Part shown: positions 17,577 to 27,592 of the stretch, one piece after another | Position numbering within the stretch: the first letter of the stretch is position 1 | Layout of the letters: each line of letters begins with the position of its first letter | From: RYN-230 sp963711705 | Lineage (GTDB): Bacteria > Actinomycetota > Actinomycetes > Streptosporangiales > Streptosporangiaceae | Length of the DNA stretch: 64,000 nucleotides | Direction of reading: 5' to 3' | Assembly: GCA_963711705.1 (NCBI GenBank) | Contig: CAVQFM010000005.1 | Location: 1 to 64,000, forward strand | Program-made: the position numbers and the translations under genes | The notes under the pieces: generated by a model | Database searches by the model: none | What the model was told of the DNA's origin: nothing | What the model saw: only the letters and a program-made list of their open reading frames with translations

Positions 17577-18614
17577 GTGAGTGGGGTGGCGGCCCTGATC
17601 CTCACCGCCCTGGCCTTCCCCTCGCTGCTGGCCCGGATGACCGGTGGGCATCCGCCCAGGCCTGGTCCGCAACTGGCGGCCCTGGCCCCGGTGGCGGTGC
17701 TTCCCGCCGTCGCCGCAGTGGTCATCGCCGCGACTACAGCTTGGTGGCTGACGGTCCTCCTCGCGCTGCCCGCCGCGATGCTCCTGGCCTGGCAGCTTCC
17801 CCCGCCCCGGCCGCGGGGCCACCGGGCCGCGGGCCGATCCGGCCCGGCCGCGGAGGTGCTCACCCTCCGCGTATTTACGGTGAACGTCCGGGGTGGCTGG
17901 GCCGATCCGGGCGCAGTGCTGCGTACCCTGCGGCGGCATGACGTGGACGTACTGGCTGTTCAGGAGCTAACCGCGCGCCTGGTGAATCGTCTGGCAGAGG
18001 CCGGCCTAACGGAGGTGCTACCGTCTGCCCACCTCGATCCGCGGCTTGGCTCGGCGGGCGCGGGCCTGTGGGCACGCTGGCCGCTGCACCCGCTGCCGCC
18101 GCTGCCAGGCCTGGCGGCAGCGGCTCCCCGGGCCCGCGTCGATCTGGCGGACGGCCTGTCAGTGACGCTCGCTCTACTGCATGCGAAAGCTCCGACCAAG
18201 GGACGCGCGATTCAGTGGCAGAGCGAGCTGGCGCTGCTAGGTTCGGGGCTGGCCGGTGTGCCAGGGCCGCAGATAGTAGCTGGGGACTTCAACGCCAGCC
18301 GAGACCACCGGCCGTTCCGGGATGTTCTCGCCGCGGGGTTCCTGGATTGCGCGGACGCTGCCCGGCGCCGGCCCTGGCCCGGATTCACCTGGCCCACCAC
18401 CCTGGACGCTCGCGTCAACGCGGATCAACCGCGGTTCCGGGACTGGCTGAGGTCCCGGAGAACGCTGCCCATCATGCGCCTGGACCATGTACTGGTATCG
18501 CGGGCCGGAGCCACGGTGCGCGAGGTGCGGACCATCCGGATACCTGGCACCGATCACCGGGGCGTGCTGGCCGCCATTGATCTCCCACTGGGCGGCGGCG
18601 AACCGGCGGCATAA
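17577..18614 (+). CDS. Membrane-anchored endonuclease/exonuclease/phosphatase family protein
   Basis: A GTG at 17577 preceded by GAGGTGAGG gives a 345-aa protein. The N-terminus holds three membrane helices (VAALILTALAFPSLLA, LAPVAVLPAVAAVVIAATTA, LTVLLALPAAMLLAW). The EEP domain follows: FTVNVRGGWADP, DVLAVQELT, PQIVAGDFNASRDHRPF and the final TDHRGVLAAIDL, with the expected E, D-x-N and D-H catalytic residues. The substrate could be phosphodiester or lipid. A longer frame opens at 17322 but lacks an RBS. Confidence 0.86.
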   Translation: MSGVAALILTALAFPSLLARMTGGHPPRPGPQLAALAPVAVLPAVAAVVIAATTAWWLTVLLALPAAMLLAWQLPPPRPRGHRAAGRSGPAAEVLTLRVFTVNVRGGWADPGAVLRTLRRHDVDVLAVQELTARLVNRLAEAGLTEVLPSAHLDPRLGSAGAGLWARWPLHPLPPLPGLAAAAPRARVDLADGLSVTLALLHAKAPTKGRAIQWQSELALLGSGLAGVPGPQIVAGDFNASRDHRPFRDVLAAGFLDCADAARRRPWPGFTWPTTLDARVNADQPRFRDWLRSRRTLPIMRLDHVLVSRAGATVREVRTIRIPGTDHRGVLAAIDLPLGGGEPAA

Positions 18615-18631
18615 CTGGCGGAGCAGACCGC

Positions 18632-18844
18632 CGCCAGCGGATCACCGCCCTCGTCACCAGCCAGCCCCCACGCGACTGGAGTGGCCACGAACTCGCCATC
18701 ATGCTTGGCGTCAAGCCCCGCACCATGCTCAGCCAGCTCCGCGAACGGGCCCGGCTCCGCTTCTTCACCCGCACCGGCTGCGGCACCTACCGGCTCAACA
18801 CGCCGCCTCCCGGCACATCCTCGACAACCGCACCAGACCCTTAA
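18632..18844 (+). pseudogene. Helix-turn-helix protein remnant
   Basis: Frame 18632-18844 without a start codon reads RQRITALVTSQPPRDWSG, then HELAIMLGVKPRTMLSQL and FFTRTGCGTYRL before a TAA. This resembles the C-terminal HTH of a DNA-binding protein common in actinobacteria. The N-terminal part is missing. It marks the left border of the broken-gene island. Confidence 0.55.
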
Positions 18845-18904
18845 CTACGCGGCATTGCCACCGTAGGATCAGCGCCCAGAAACGTACGGACACGAGGGAC
18901 GTGC

Positions 18905-20105
18905 GGGTGCGGAATCGTCGGCTGCCTGGCATCGGCCATCGACGCCGACCCCGATCAGGCCTGGGTGGCGAGCGCGACTCAGCGCATCGCCCACCGTGGG
19001 CTTGATGACGAGGGCTTCTACTCCGACCATGATGTCGCTCTGGGCTACAAGCGGCTGGCCATCATCGACCTGTCGCAGGCTGGCCATCAGCCGATGCGGT
19101 CCGCCGACGGCCGCTACTGGATGGTCTTCAACGGCGAGATCTACAACTACGTCGAGCTGGGCGCCGAACTGCGGGAGCGGGACGTGGTGTTGAGGTCGAG
19201 CTCCGACTCCGAGGTCTTGCTCGAGACCTACGCCCGGGTCGGCAAGGACGTCGTGCACCGGCTCCGCAGCATGTTCGTCTTCGCCATCTGGAACAGCTGG
19301 ACGCGCGAGCTGTTCTGTGCCCGGGACTGGTTCGGCATCAAGCCGTTCTACTACAGCGTTGACCCCCGGCCTGGCGCGGATGACCCCTTCCGGGGGCCTG
19401 GCGCCGCTGCTGGCGGGCCCGTCCCGGGTCCCGGTGACGGCGTCCCGCCGTTCGGTCCGGACGACTGGTTCACCCCCCGCCACCGGCCAGCGGGAGGCGG
19501 CCGGCGCGCAGCGGGCCGAAGCGGCGACGCTGCCCAGGCCGGCCGGGTTCCGCGGCCACCGTCCGCGGTGGCCGGCCGCGAGCCGGGCCCCAGCGGCTGC
19601 TGCGGTTCGCGTCCGAGCGCAAGGCCCTCGCGGACCCGGGCTTACTGTGCAACCTCGACCCCGACGCGCTGCGCCGGTACTTGTCCTTCCAGTACGTCCC
19701 GCCGCCCGGCACCCTGATCCCACCGGTATAGGTGCTGCTGCCCGGCCACGCCATGATCGCCCGGCCCGGAGAAGCGCTGGACGTCTACCGCTACTGGTGC
19801 GCTGACCTGCGGCCGGCCCGCACCCCCAGCGACGGCACCCCGTGGGCCATCCTGGACGTGATGCGCGACTCGGTCTCCGTGCACCTGCGCAGCGACGCCC
19901 CGCTCGGCGCTTTCCTGTCCGGCGGTATCGACTCCGCCGCCATCTGTGCCCTCGCCTCAGGGCCGGTGACCCTGCCGTGAACGAGCGCCACATCTGGCTG
20001 CTCATCGTGTTCTCGCTCTGGCACCAGATCTACGTCGAGCGGGCTTACGACCCGGTCGCCCTCGGCTGGGATAAGGCGCAGGGCCGTACGCTGACCTATG
20101 AATAG
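18905..20105 (+). pseudogene. asnB: Asparagine synthetase (glutamine-hydrolysing), broken
   Basis: The intact family enzyme uses glutamine and ATP to amidate aspartate. Here the glutaminase domain is recognisable from Cys2 (TGC at 18908, CGIVGCLAS) through HRGLDDEG, FNGEIYNY and DWFGIKPFYY. About 220 bp of foreign sequence follow (~19360-19590), then FASERKALADPGLL, an in-frame TAG at 19729, PGHAMIARPGEALDVYRYW and the pyrophosphatase loop FLSGGIDSAA. Most of the synthetase domain is deleted; a C-terminal piece NERHIWLLIVFSLWHQIY ends at 20105. The start is degenerate (ACG). Confidence 0.85.
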
Positions 20106-20809
20106 GCCTCAAGCTCTCCATTCGTGACGTAGCTAACTTTCGGGTTTGCACTAATGTAACGAAACACGTTTTCTAGGCGTTCCCAGTCATCGTGTTCATC
20201 AATTTCCCAGCTATGACCCCAAATATGGTATATGCCGCCTTCCTGTATGACCTGATCGAACATGGTTTTTGCCAAAACGTCCCATTCGAGGCAGCGCAGG
20301 ACTCTTATGGGCTGGAACTTCACAAAACGAGCAATCTGCCATAGGTCGAGCCCGAACCCGTGGTTATACACGTGCAAAGAAGTGCCGGCCTCGTAGGGAT
20401 CGTCCACTGTAAATGTGTACCTGGCCACTGTGCGCGCATATCGGTAGCCAGCGCCCTTGACCAGCTGTGCATGCAACTTGGTATAGGCGCCGCCTGGATA
20501 ACAAAAAACCTTGATCTCCTTGCCGACAACCTGCTCTAGCACTGCCTTCGACTCGATTATCTCCCTCGCTGCCTCCTGTTCAGAGATGGCAGGCAGCCGA
20601 CGATGCGTCATCGAATGAGCACCAATCTCAAAATCCTGACTTAGATCTCTGATCTCCGGCAAAGATAGCAGATCCTTCTTCGCGAACTCTTGATTCTCAG
20701 GTGCCACGTAAAACGTCGCCTTGAGTCCGTGCTCCTTAAGCATCCGTGCCAGCCTCACATCATACCTGTGACCGTCGTCCCAACTAGTTGTGAGCACAGC
20801 TTTCTTCAT
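20096..20809 (-). CDS. Polysaccharide deacetylase (NodB-like)
   Basis: The 237-aa carbohydrate esterase 4 protein has motif 1 TTSWDDGH (D11, D12), motif 2 HSMTH (H65, H69) and the CYPGG loop. It would remove acetyl groups from a polysaccharide or lipid-linked sugar. There is no signal peptide, so it may act inside the cell. Its codon use (many AT-ending codons) is clearly unlike the neighbours and points to recent transfer. It overlaps the end of the broken asnB by 10 bp, convergently. Confidence 0.9.
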   Translation of the reverse strand: MKKAVLTTSWDDGHRYDVRLARMLKEHGLKATFYVAPENQEFAKKDLLSLPEIRDLSQDFEIGAHSMTHRRLPAISEQEAAREIIESKAVLEQVVGKEIKVFCYPGGAYTKLHAQLVKGAGYRYARTVARYTFTVDDPYEAGTSLHVYNHGFGLDLWQIARFVKFQPIRVLRCLEWDVLAKTMFDQVIQEGGIYHIWGHSWEIDEHDDWERLENVFRYISANPKVSYVTNGELEAYS

Positions 20810-20956
20810 TCTAACTCCCCCTGCTTACTCTATTCTGTCGGTTACGCGTGCCGCACCGCCTGCCGAGATCATATCTCTGAGTACCTTGCGACAAGTGGGC
20901 GGCCGTCAGCATTGCAACCGAGCTGGCTCATTTAGTGAACGCTTTTCATCCTGATC

Positions 20957-21430
20957 TTGGAGCGGCTCAGTGTATGGCCAGCGGCAGCCTGGGTGGGGGT
21001 GAGCGGGGTGAGCGCACCGGCTAAGCCGGTGGGGCGGCTGGAGGGCAAGATCGGGCTCTGGCATCGTGACCGCCTGGCGGTGGTGTATGTCCGCCAGCCC
21101 ACCGCAGCTCAGGTGGCCGACCACGGGGAGTCTACACGGCTGCAGTATGGGCTGGCGGGACGGGATCAGCCCTGGGCGGGACGGGATCAGCCCTGGGCGG
21201 GACGGGATCAGCCCTGGGCGGGACGGGATCAGCCCTGGGCGGGACGGGATCTGCCCTGGGCTGGGCGACGTCGAGGGGTGCTGGTGATCGATGGTGATCT
21301 CGGGCATTCCGCGTCGGAGGCTGATGCCAGGCCCGGCTTCCAGCGGCTGGTGTCAGAGGTGGGCTGGATCATGTGGGCATCGAGATGTCCCGGTTGGCCC
21401 GCAGCGGCCGGGAGTGGCATCAGCTGCTGG
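20957..21430 (+). pseudogene. Serine recombinase N-terminus, interrupted
   Basis: The frame reads DRLAVVYVRQPTAAQVADHG, ESTRLQYGLA, an inserted 7-aa tandem repeat, RGVLVIDGDLGHSAS, ARPGFQRLVSEVG; a frameshift near 21365 then leads to GIEMSRLARSGREWHQLL. This is the resolvase-type catalytic domain of a large serine recombinase (the usual VYVRQS serine is proline here). The gene is cut at 21431 by the group II intron. No downstream exon was found. Confidence 0.7.
21155..21259. repeat. Five tandem 21-bp units
   Basis: Unit starts at 21155, 21176, 21197, 21218 and 21239; four are identical and the last has one change (A to T). They encode 7-aa repeats (GRDQPWA) inside the recombinase frame. Confidence 0.95.
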
Positions 21431-21971
21431 GTGCGCCACGAGGCGCTGTGTATTCGTGTGGAGATGGAGGGGCGCCACCGCCGGGCCGTCGCAGCGGTCT
21501 GGCGAAGCTGGAGGCAGCCTGATCCGGGGATCGCTGGGGGGCGTGAGCAGCCTCGACAACGTCGGGACGGGCCGGTACCGCCAGACGGCCCGGTTCCGGC
21601 TAGCAAGGTCAGAAGGCGTAACTCGAGTGAATCAGTGGTTGAAGCCCCGTAACGGTGCCTCCGGCTCAAATCTGGCGGATATGGGCCGGGATGCAGTACG
21701 TAACCTGCTTCCAGGAGGCGGGTCAACTCCGGAGCCAGTTCTAGCAGACGGTGAGGAGGCCGCGCTGAAAGCCTGCGGCGTAGGCGTGGTGATGCTGCCG
21801 AGGTATAGCTGGACGCCGGCCTGGCCGAACGATGCGCAGTGAACGTGGGAACCGTCCGCGGCTGCCCTCCCCGCCGGTCTCCAGCCCGGCGGCGGGCAGG
21901 CCCGATGCCAGCTGATGGCCGCGGGCGGGGCGGAGGCCTCGTAGTAGTCCGGGCGCGCGAGAGGCGCGTGC

Positions 21972-23467
21972 ATGGCGAAGGAGGCCAGCAAGTCATGCAG
22001 GGAGGATGCTGGGCTGCCGAGAGTGGCGCTGGTGAATACCGGCGATCCGGAGCTGGAGTACGCCTTTTACCAGGCTGAGCGCCGGGTCCTGGAGATCCAG
22101 GCCAAGCTGCACCGCTGGGCCGTTGATGACCCTTATCGCCGGTTCGGCGACCTGTTCAACCTAGTCGCCGATCCCGCGTTCCTGCTTGTGGCATGGGCCG
22201 GGTGCGGGGCAACAAGGGCGCGAAGACCGCCGGGGTGGACGGCCATACGGCCGTATCCGTTCAGGCGCGGGGCGTCGGGAGTTCCTCGGCGCGCTGCGGG
22301 ACTCGCTGAAGGACCGCAGTTTCTCCCCGCTGCCGTCCGCGGGAGCGGCTGATCCCGAAGCCGGGCACGGCCAGGCGCCATCGCCTGGGGATCAGCACGA
22401 TCGGCGACTGGGTGGTCCAGGCGTCCTTGAAACTGATGCTGGAGCCGATCTTCGAGGTGGGTTTCCTCCCGTGTTCCTACGGGTTCCGTCCCGGCCGTCG
22501 GGTCCATGACGCGGTGGCCGAGGTGCGGCACCTGACGTCCCACTCCTATGAGTGGGACGTCGAGGGCGACATCCGGGCCTGCTTCGAGGAAATCTCGCAT
22601 TCCGCCCTCATGGACCGGGTGTGGGCTCGCGTCGGGATAAATGCGTCCTGGCGCTGGTGAAGGCTTTCTTGAAGGCGGGCATCCTCACCGAGGACGGCGC
22701 GCTGAACGACACTGACACCGCCACTCCACAGGGTTCGATCTTGTCGCCGTTGCTCAGCAACGTCGCCCTGTCGGTCCTGGACGAGCGCTTCGCCCGGGCT
22801 CCGGCGGGCCCGGCGTCCACTTCCTGGGAACGGGCCACTCGCCGCCGCCTGGGCCTGCCGAACTACCGTCTGGTGAGGTATGCCGACGACTGGACGCTCA
22901 TGGTCGCTGGCACCAGGAACGACGCGCTGGCCCCCGGCGAGGAGGCCGCGCAGGTGCTGGCCCGGATCGGGCTGCACCTGTCGGAGGAAAGACCCTGATC
23001 ACGCACATCGACGAGGGCCTGGATTTCCTGGGTGGCGCATCCAGCGCTACCGCAAACGGGGCACGAACCACTACTACGTCTACACCTACCCGTCAAAGAA
23101 GGCGCTGCGCGCCGCCATGGCGAAGGTCAAGATGCGATGCCGCAAGGTCGATACGAACCAGCCGCTGGATGTCCTGCTGGCGCGACTCAACCCGCTGCTT
23201 GAGGAATGGACGGCGTTCTTCCGCCCGGGGGTGTCAAGCACGACCTTCCAGTACCTCAGCGCCTACGTCTGGCGCCGGGTGGTTGGGTGGAGCCGCCGAA
23301 AGCACCCGGGGATCTCGCGGAGGGAGTTCCGTCGCCGCTACTGCGACGGCGGATGGTGGCGCGGGGGCCAGGAGCTGGCGTTGTTCAACGCCGGGCTGGT
23401 CACCACGACCCGGTACCGCCACCGGGGATCGGTGATCCCGTCACCCTGGCCGCTGGGCGCGGCATGA
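21972..23467 (+). pseudogene. ltrA: Group II intron reverse transcriptase/maturase, frameshifted
   Basis: Pieces in three frames reconstruct a full intron-encoded protein: YRRFGDLFNLVADPAFLL, then PLPSAGA region, ISTIGDWVVQASLKLMLEP, PCSYGFRPGRRVHDAVAEV, TPQGSILSPLLSN, the catalytic LVRYADDW (YADD box), LDFLGW-like region and a maturase/X domain YRKRGTNHYYVYTYPSK ending with RRYCDGGWW. At least four frame breaks (near 22200, 22350, 22640 and 23000) inactivate it. Confidence 0.85.
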
Positions 23468-23501
23468 GGATCAGGAACCGGCCCCGACCGGGACTTGCGG
23501 A

Positions 23502-23537
23502 GAGCCCGTTGCGGGGATGACTCGCGCGGCGAGTTCG
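23502..23537 (+). ncRNA. Group II intron domain V
   Basis: The 36-nt element starts GAGCCCGTTGCG and ends CGCGGCGAGTTCG. Its arms form about 12 pairs with one mismatch, with the AGC catalytic triad at the base of the 5' strand, as in group II domain V. Confidence 0.7.
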
Positions 23538-23733
23538 GGAAGCGGTCCCGGGCCGACCCTTACAGTTTTTTGCCCCGTCGGGACCTTGCTGGGGATCTAG
23601 CTCTCCGGCAGCAGCAGGAAAGTGCCGTTGACCTCTGATCCTGCGAGCCAGCGCTTTACCGTCACACCTCCCGCCCGGGCACCCGCCGTCGTACGCTGGT
23701 AATCCGATTGCGGGACTGCCAAGGAGTGATGAG

Positions 23734-24759
23734 TTGCCTAAGCCTCCGACCGTCTCAGTCATCATCTGCGCATACACGCAGCAGCGCTGGGCACTCATAC
23801 AGAAGGCCGTCGCCTCAGCAGAAGCCCAGACCTTGCGGCCAGCTGAGATCATCCTGTGCATCGACCATAACAAAGAACTGCTACGAAAGAGCCAACAGCA
23901 TTTCGCGGCCGACCGCCCGGCCTGGGCGATACCGCTGACCGTGCTTGCAAATAGGTACGACGGCCACCTTGGCTCCGCCCGCAATACCGCGGCCGAGGTC
24001 GCGAGGGGGGAGGTGCTCGCGTTTCTCGACGACGACGCGGCTGCCGCTGCCGACTGGCTGGAACGGCTGATCGCCCCTTATGAGGACCCAGGCGTGGGCG
24101 CCGTTGGTGGCGCGCCACTGCCGGTGTACGAGGGGCAGCGGCCTCGCTGGTTTCCGCACGAGTTCGACTGGGTCTTCGGTTGCGCCTATCAGGGCCTGCC
24201 ATCGACTCGTGCGCCACTGGCCCATCTGATTGGCGCCAACATGTCCGTGCGACACTCTATCTTTCAAGAGATTGGTGGCTTCCACTCGGATGACCACGAC
24301 GACATGGATATGTGTCACCGGGTCGCATTTGCTCAATACCAGGTCCTTTACGAGCCCGGCGCCGTCGTTCGTCACTTCGTGCCAGCCACCCGAACGACCT
24401 GGCGCTATTTCTGGCGGCGCTGCTATTTCGTCAACCGGGGCAAGGTTGAGGCGTTTGCTAACATGGAGGGCGCCGGGCATCTTGGTGCGGAACTGACCTT
24501 TGTCAGGCGGACTCTGAAGACGGCCGTCCCGGCCGGTATCCGTCAGGCCTTTCGTGGGGATGTGTATGGGCTCGTTCGCGTCGGGGCAATGATCGGTGGG
24601 ATGGGGTTCGCCGGGTTCGGGCATCTCGCCGGAGAGATCCGGTTGCGCGCGGTGCGGCGCGCCCAGCCACCCGATAGTGAGGCTGACCCGGCTCAAAGCG
24701 AGAACGGACGGAACGACAGTCCCAGTTCTCTCGTCTTAGCCTGGTTCGGCACTTCGTGA
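23734..24759 (+). CDS. Family 2 glycosyltransferase
   Basis: A TTG start at 23734 lies 7 nt after AAGGAG. The 341-aa protein has the GT-A fold: TVSVIICAYTQQRW at the N-terminus, LGSARNTAAEVARGEVLAFLDDD (split by the DxD-like LDDDA), GGAPLPVYEG, and an acceptor segment GANMSVRHSIFQEIGGF with DHDDMDMCHR. A hydrophobic amphipathic C-terminus could bind the membrane. It likely transfers a sugar in cell-surface polysaccharide assembly. The 3' end overlaps the convergent epimerase gene by 67 bp. Confidence 0.88.
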   Translation: MPKPPTVSVIICAYTQQRWALIQKAVASAEAQTLRPAEIILCIDHNKELLRKSQQHFAADRPAWAIPLTVLANRYDGHLGSARNTAAEVARGEVLAFLDDDAAAAADWLERLIAPYEDPGVGAVGGAPLPVYEGQRPRWFPHEFDWVFGCAYQGLPSTRAPLAHLIGANMSVRHSIFQEIGGFHSDDHDDMDMCHRVAFAQYQVLYEPGAVVRHFVPATRTTWRYFWRRCYFVNRGKVEAFANMEGAGHLGAELTFVRRTLKTAVPAGIRQAFRGDVYGLVRVGAMIGGMGFAGFGHLAGEIRLRAVRRAQPPDSEADPAQSENGRNDSPSSLVLAWFGTS

Positions 24760-25547
24760 GCTGGCCGGGCCAACCCGAGCAATGAGTCAGCGCGGAAGGG
24801 CAGACGTGCCCCGGCGATCTCCCCGGTCCGGAGCGCCGCATAAGCGATCTGCCACGGCAGTGGCATGAGATGTGGTACACGCCCGTCGGTACGGCCTACC
24901 GCCTGGATCAGGCGGTCGAATGTTACCGGCTCCGGATGGGCGATGCCGAGAGGGACCAGCGGAATCTCGGGCAGGGAAACCAGCCGGGCAAGGGCCGTTG
25001 AGACATCCTCTTCGTGCACTGTGTACTGGTGAGACCGTGCAGCAACCACCGGCACGACGGGCAGCCTCGTCATCTTACGCAGCGAGCCGGCCATGCCCCC
25101 CCAGCCGGGACCGTAGACCAATCCGAGGCGGACGACGCCCTGGCCGAGAGCGGCGGCAATGTACTCGCACTCAAGCTTGGCCCGCCCGTAGAGCTGCCTC
25201 GTTCCCTCATAGGCCGACATCGACGAGACGAAAATGACCCGCCGTACACCGGCCCGCGCAGCGAGCCGCAGCAACGTGGCCGTGCCACGTACGTTGACCG
25301 CCCAGATGTCGGCGGGACGGGTAAGGGACAGGTCCCAAGCGCAATGGACGAGGGTGTCGATCCCATCCAGCAAGGCGGGCGCAGATGGCTGCGCGAGATC
25401 ATAGGGCACGGTGTCCGTACCACCCGGTGGAGCGTGCCGCACCAGGCTGACAACCTGCCAGCCCTCGGCCGCGAGCGTCCTCCGCAGCAGCGATCCCACG
25501 TAACCCCGGGCACCGGTGATGGCAACGGCCCTGACCCGCTTAGCCAT
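24693..25547 (-). CDS. NAD-dependent epimerase/dehydratase
   Basis: This 284-aa short-chain protein has the Rossmann motif ITGARGYVGSLLRR, DTLVHCAWDLS, NVRGTATLLRLA and FVSSMSAYEGTRQLYGRAK with the YxxxK catalytic pair (Y and K in LYGRAK). It is shorter than GalE and resembles nucleoside-sugar or ketoreductase-like SDRs. The ATG overlaps the stop of the upstream GMC gene (TAA at 25540-25542), so translation was coupled. Confidence 0.87.
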   Translation of the reverse strand: MAKRVRAVAITGARGYVGSLLRRTLAAEGWQVVSLVRHAPPGGTDTVPYDLAQPSAPALLDGIDTLVHCAWDLSLTRPADIWAVNVRGTATLLRLAARAGVRRVIFVSSMSAYEGTRQLYGRAKLECEYIAAALGQGVVRLGLVYGPGWGGMAGSLRKMTRLPVVPVVAARSHQYTVHEEDVSTALARLVSLPEIPLVPLGIAHPEPVTFDRLIQAVGRTDGRVPHLMPLPWQIAYAALRTGEIAGARLPFRADSLLGLARPAHEVPNQAKTRELGLSFRPFSL

Positions 25548-27144
25548 CGCGCAAGACCACTGAATCCTCGGCGATGCGGTGCGCGTTCGCCATGACAGTG
25601 AGCGTGAAGGTGCTGGCCGGGATGCTCGGGAAGACTGAGCCGTCGACGAGGTGGATACGCTGCCATGGCTTCAGGCGGCCCACCCGGTCGGTACTCAGGT
25701 ACCCCCCGCCGTTCAGCCGGGCATGGGGGAAGCTTCCCCGAAGTGGTAGCTCTTGCCGCTGGCGGACACGAACTGCATCGCGCGGACCGGCAGGAGATCC
25801 AGATACGGTGCCGCCCGGGTCATACGGCGCAACACTTCGCGGAGCATCGGGATGTCGCCCGGCTGGGAGTCCGCTGGCCCGATTTCGAAGCCAGGTAGGA
25901 GATCCGGGCGTTGCGGCCGCCGGACGACCCCGCGGAGCCGCGGAGAGGCCCAGGACGGAAGGTAACCAAGTCCCAGGGTGATATGACGCAGGAGTTTGAG
26001 CGCGGCCGGGCGGGCGGCGTGAGTACGCAATGGCCCAGGCATAGCATCGAGGTACGCCGGGTCAGGGGAATAGAAGTGCACTTGCGACAAGCTTTGCCCG
26101 GCATCATCAAGTGACACGACCATGTTGAATTGATTCAGCGTGAAGCTATTGACCGTCCGAGGGTCGGGAGTCCTTTTGGCTGAGAGCGCGGGCAGCACGA
26201 ACTGCACGGACTCCTCGAGCAGGACTGGCTGGTCATAGCGTTCGAGAGACGCGAGGACCAGCCGCGTGGTCCCGAATGCGCCACAGGCGACGTAGATCCT
26301 GTCCGCCTCGAACGTTCGCGCCGAATTGGCCTCCGCCTGCCATGCGTTCGACTCGCGCTCGGCCGCCTGACTCGCTCAGGCGGTAGGCGATCAGGCCGTC
26401 GTGATAGGCCACTCGGCGCCGGGCGATTAGCTCATCGAAAGTCTGCGACGCCGAGTATATGAGCGAATGCGGGCAGCCCGTGAGGCAGAGCCCGCAGGAG
26501 ATGCAGTCACCCGAATTCATTGCGAGGCGCGCGTGCCCGAGCGTGATCCCGAATGACTTCATGCGGTCTCGATGGCGCTCATAGGCTCCGAGCACCATCG
26601 TCGTGCGCGGGTGCAGGGGCGGGAGTGGCTTCGGCTTACCAAACAGGGGGAAGTCGCGGGCCAGGTCGTCCTGCTCAGCGGTGAAGGGGATGTGCGAAAG
26701 GATAGCGCGGTAGTGGGGCTCCATTTGGGCGAGGCTCACCGGCCACTCCGCGAACATCGCCGCCGAGAGCGGCATGATCTGTGCGCCCCAGACCGTGCTG
26801 AAGCCACCGTAGGCTCCCGAGATGACTGAACGGTTGGTGCCCTCAACCGCGCGCAGGCCTCGGAGTTGCCCGACGTCCCGGAACGGGTAATCCGAGCCGT
26901 ACGAACGTTTTTCAGGCAGAGAGCGACGTCCCGACCGGACTGTCTCTGGCCGGATGGCCGCGATCTCACCGGTGGTCCATTCACTGCTCGGAATCGAGGC
27001 CAGCCGGTTGACGATCGACCTCTTGTGCGCGCTCAGGCGCGCACCAATGTCGATAACGGTGATCTGCTCATCGCGATGGCGGCTGAGCGCTATCGCCACC
27101 CCCGCGGCCGCTGGCCCGGAGCCGATGATCAAGGAGGACGTCAC
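25540..27144 (-). pseudogene. GMC-type FAD oxidoreductase with two frame breaks
   Basis: The N-terminal frame (from 27144) has the FAD motif LIIGSGPAAAGVAIAL, GGFSTVWGAQIMPL and a cysteine cluster CISCGLCLTGCPHS. Near 26340 the frame shifts and continues YVACGAFGTTRLVLASLERY to SYHFGEASP. A C-run near 25735 shifts it back to the original phase, reading HLVDGSVFPSIPASTFTLTV and MANAHRI, the family's C-terminus, with a TAA that overlaps the epimerase start. Two compensating shifts look like decay or sequencing error. The intact enzyme would oxidise an alcohol or sugar. Confidence 0.8.
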
Positions 27145-27250
27145 GCTGACCGCGCTCCTAACTTTCCAGGACGGGTAGCCGGCACCCCGTCCGCAACTTT
27201 AGCCGTCGATCGCCGTCAGGCAGACGGATACGGCCATGACCACGCGCTGC

Positions 27251-27580
27251 TCAGCAGACGCCAGCTGAGTCCGCTACCTCCATCGGGTGGTTCGAAGCGG
27301 CGGCTTGCGCCTTGCCAGTGCCGCGGAACTGATGCACTCTCGGCCCTACTGCCGATCCCGACCGTTGACTGCGTTGGCCTTCGACTGAAGCTCTCGCCAG
27401 GGGGCTTCCGGACCGCCGGAAGCCCCTAGCAGAGCCGTGCGGCGCAGACTGGACCAGCGCGAAGGCCAGGCTCAGGGAGGCCACAAGGAGTATTGCTCCC
27501 GTCAGGCCAACGCTACGCGCACGACTAATATCGGCCCCCCTCTGCACAGCCCGCTGAAGCATCGGCGAAGTACACGCCAC
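27251..27580 (-). CDS. Possible small membrane protein
   Basis: A GTG start 10 bp after the upstream glycosyltransferase stop, preceded by TAGGTAGG, opens a 109-aa frame with one membrane helix (VGLTGAILLVASLSLAFALV). The rest is polar and low in pattern. Its position in the operon favours reality; codon bias is weak. Confidence 0.35.
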   Translation of the reverse strand: MACTSPMLQRAVQRGADISRARSVGLTGAILLVASLSLAFALVQSAPHGSARGFRRSGSPLARASVEGQRSQRSGSAVGPRVHQFRGTGKAQAAASNHPMEVADSAGVC

Positions 27581-27592
27581 GACACAGCCTAC

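Larger units (their letters stand above)
21431..23590 (+). mobile_element. Group II intron, degenerate
   Basis: The likely 5' end is GTGCGCC at 21431, the bacterial group II consensus, directly inside the recombinase frame. About 540 bp of structured non-coding sequence (domains I-IV start) precede the broken reverse transcriptase. Domain V is at 23502-23537, followed by a domain VI-like hairpin. The 3' boundary is approximate. Splicing competence is doubtful because the encoded protein is broken. Confidence 0.7.

Noticed and set aside
21155..21259. CRISPR-like array
   Set aside because: The repeats are adjacent with no spacers and stay in frame.
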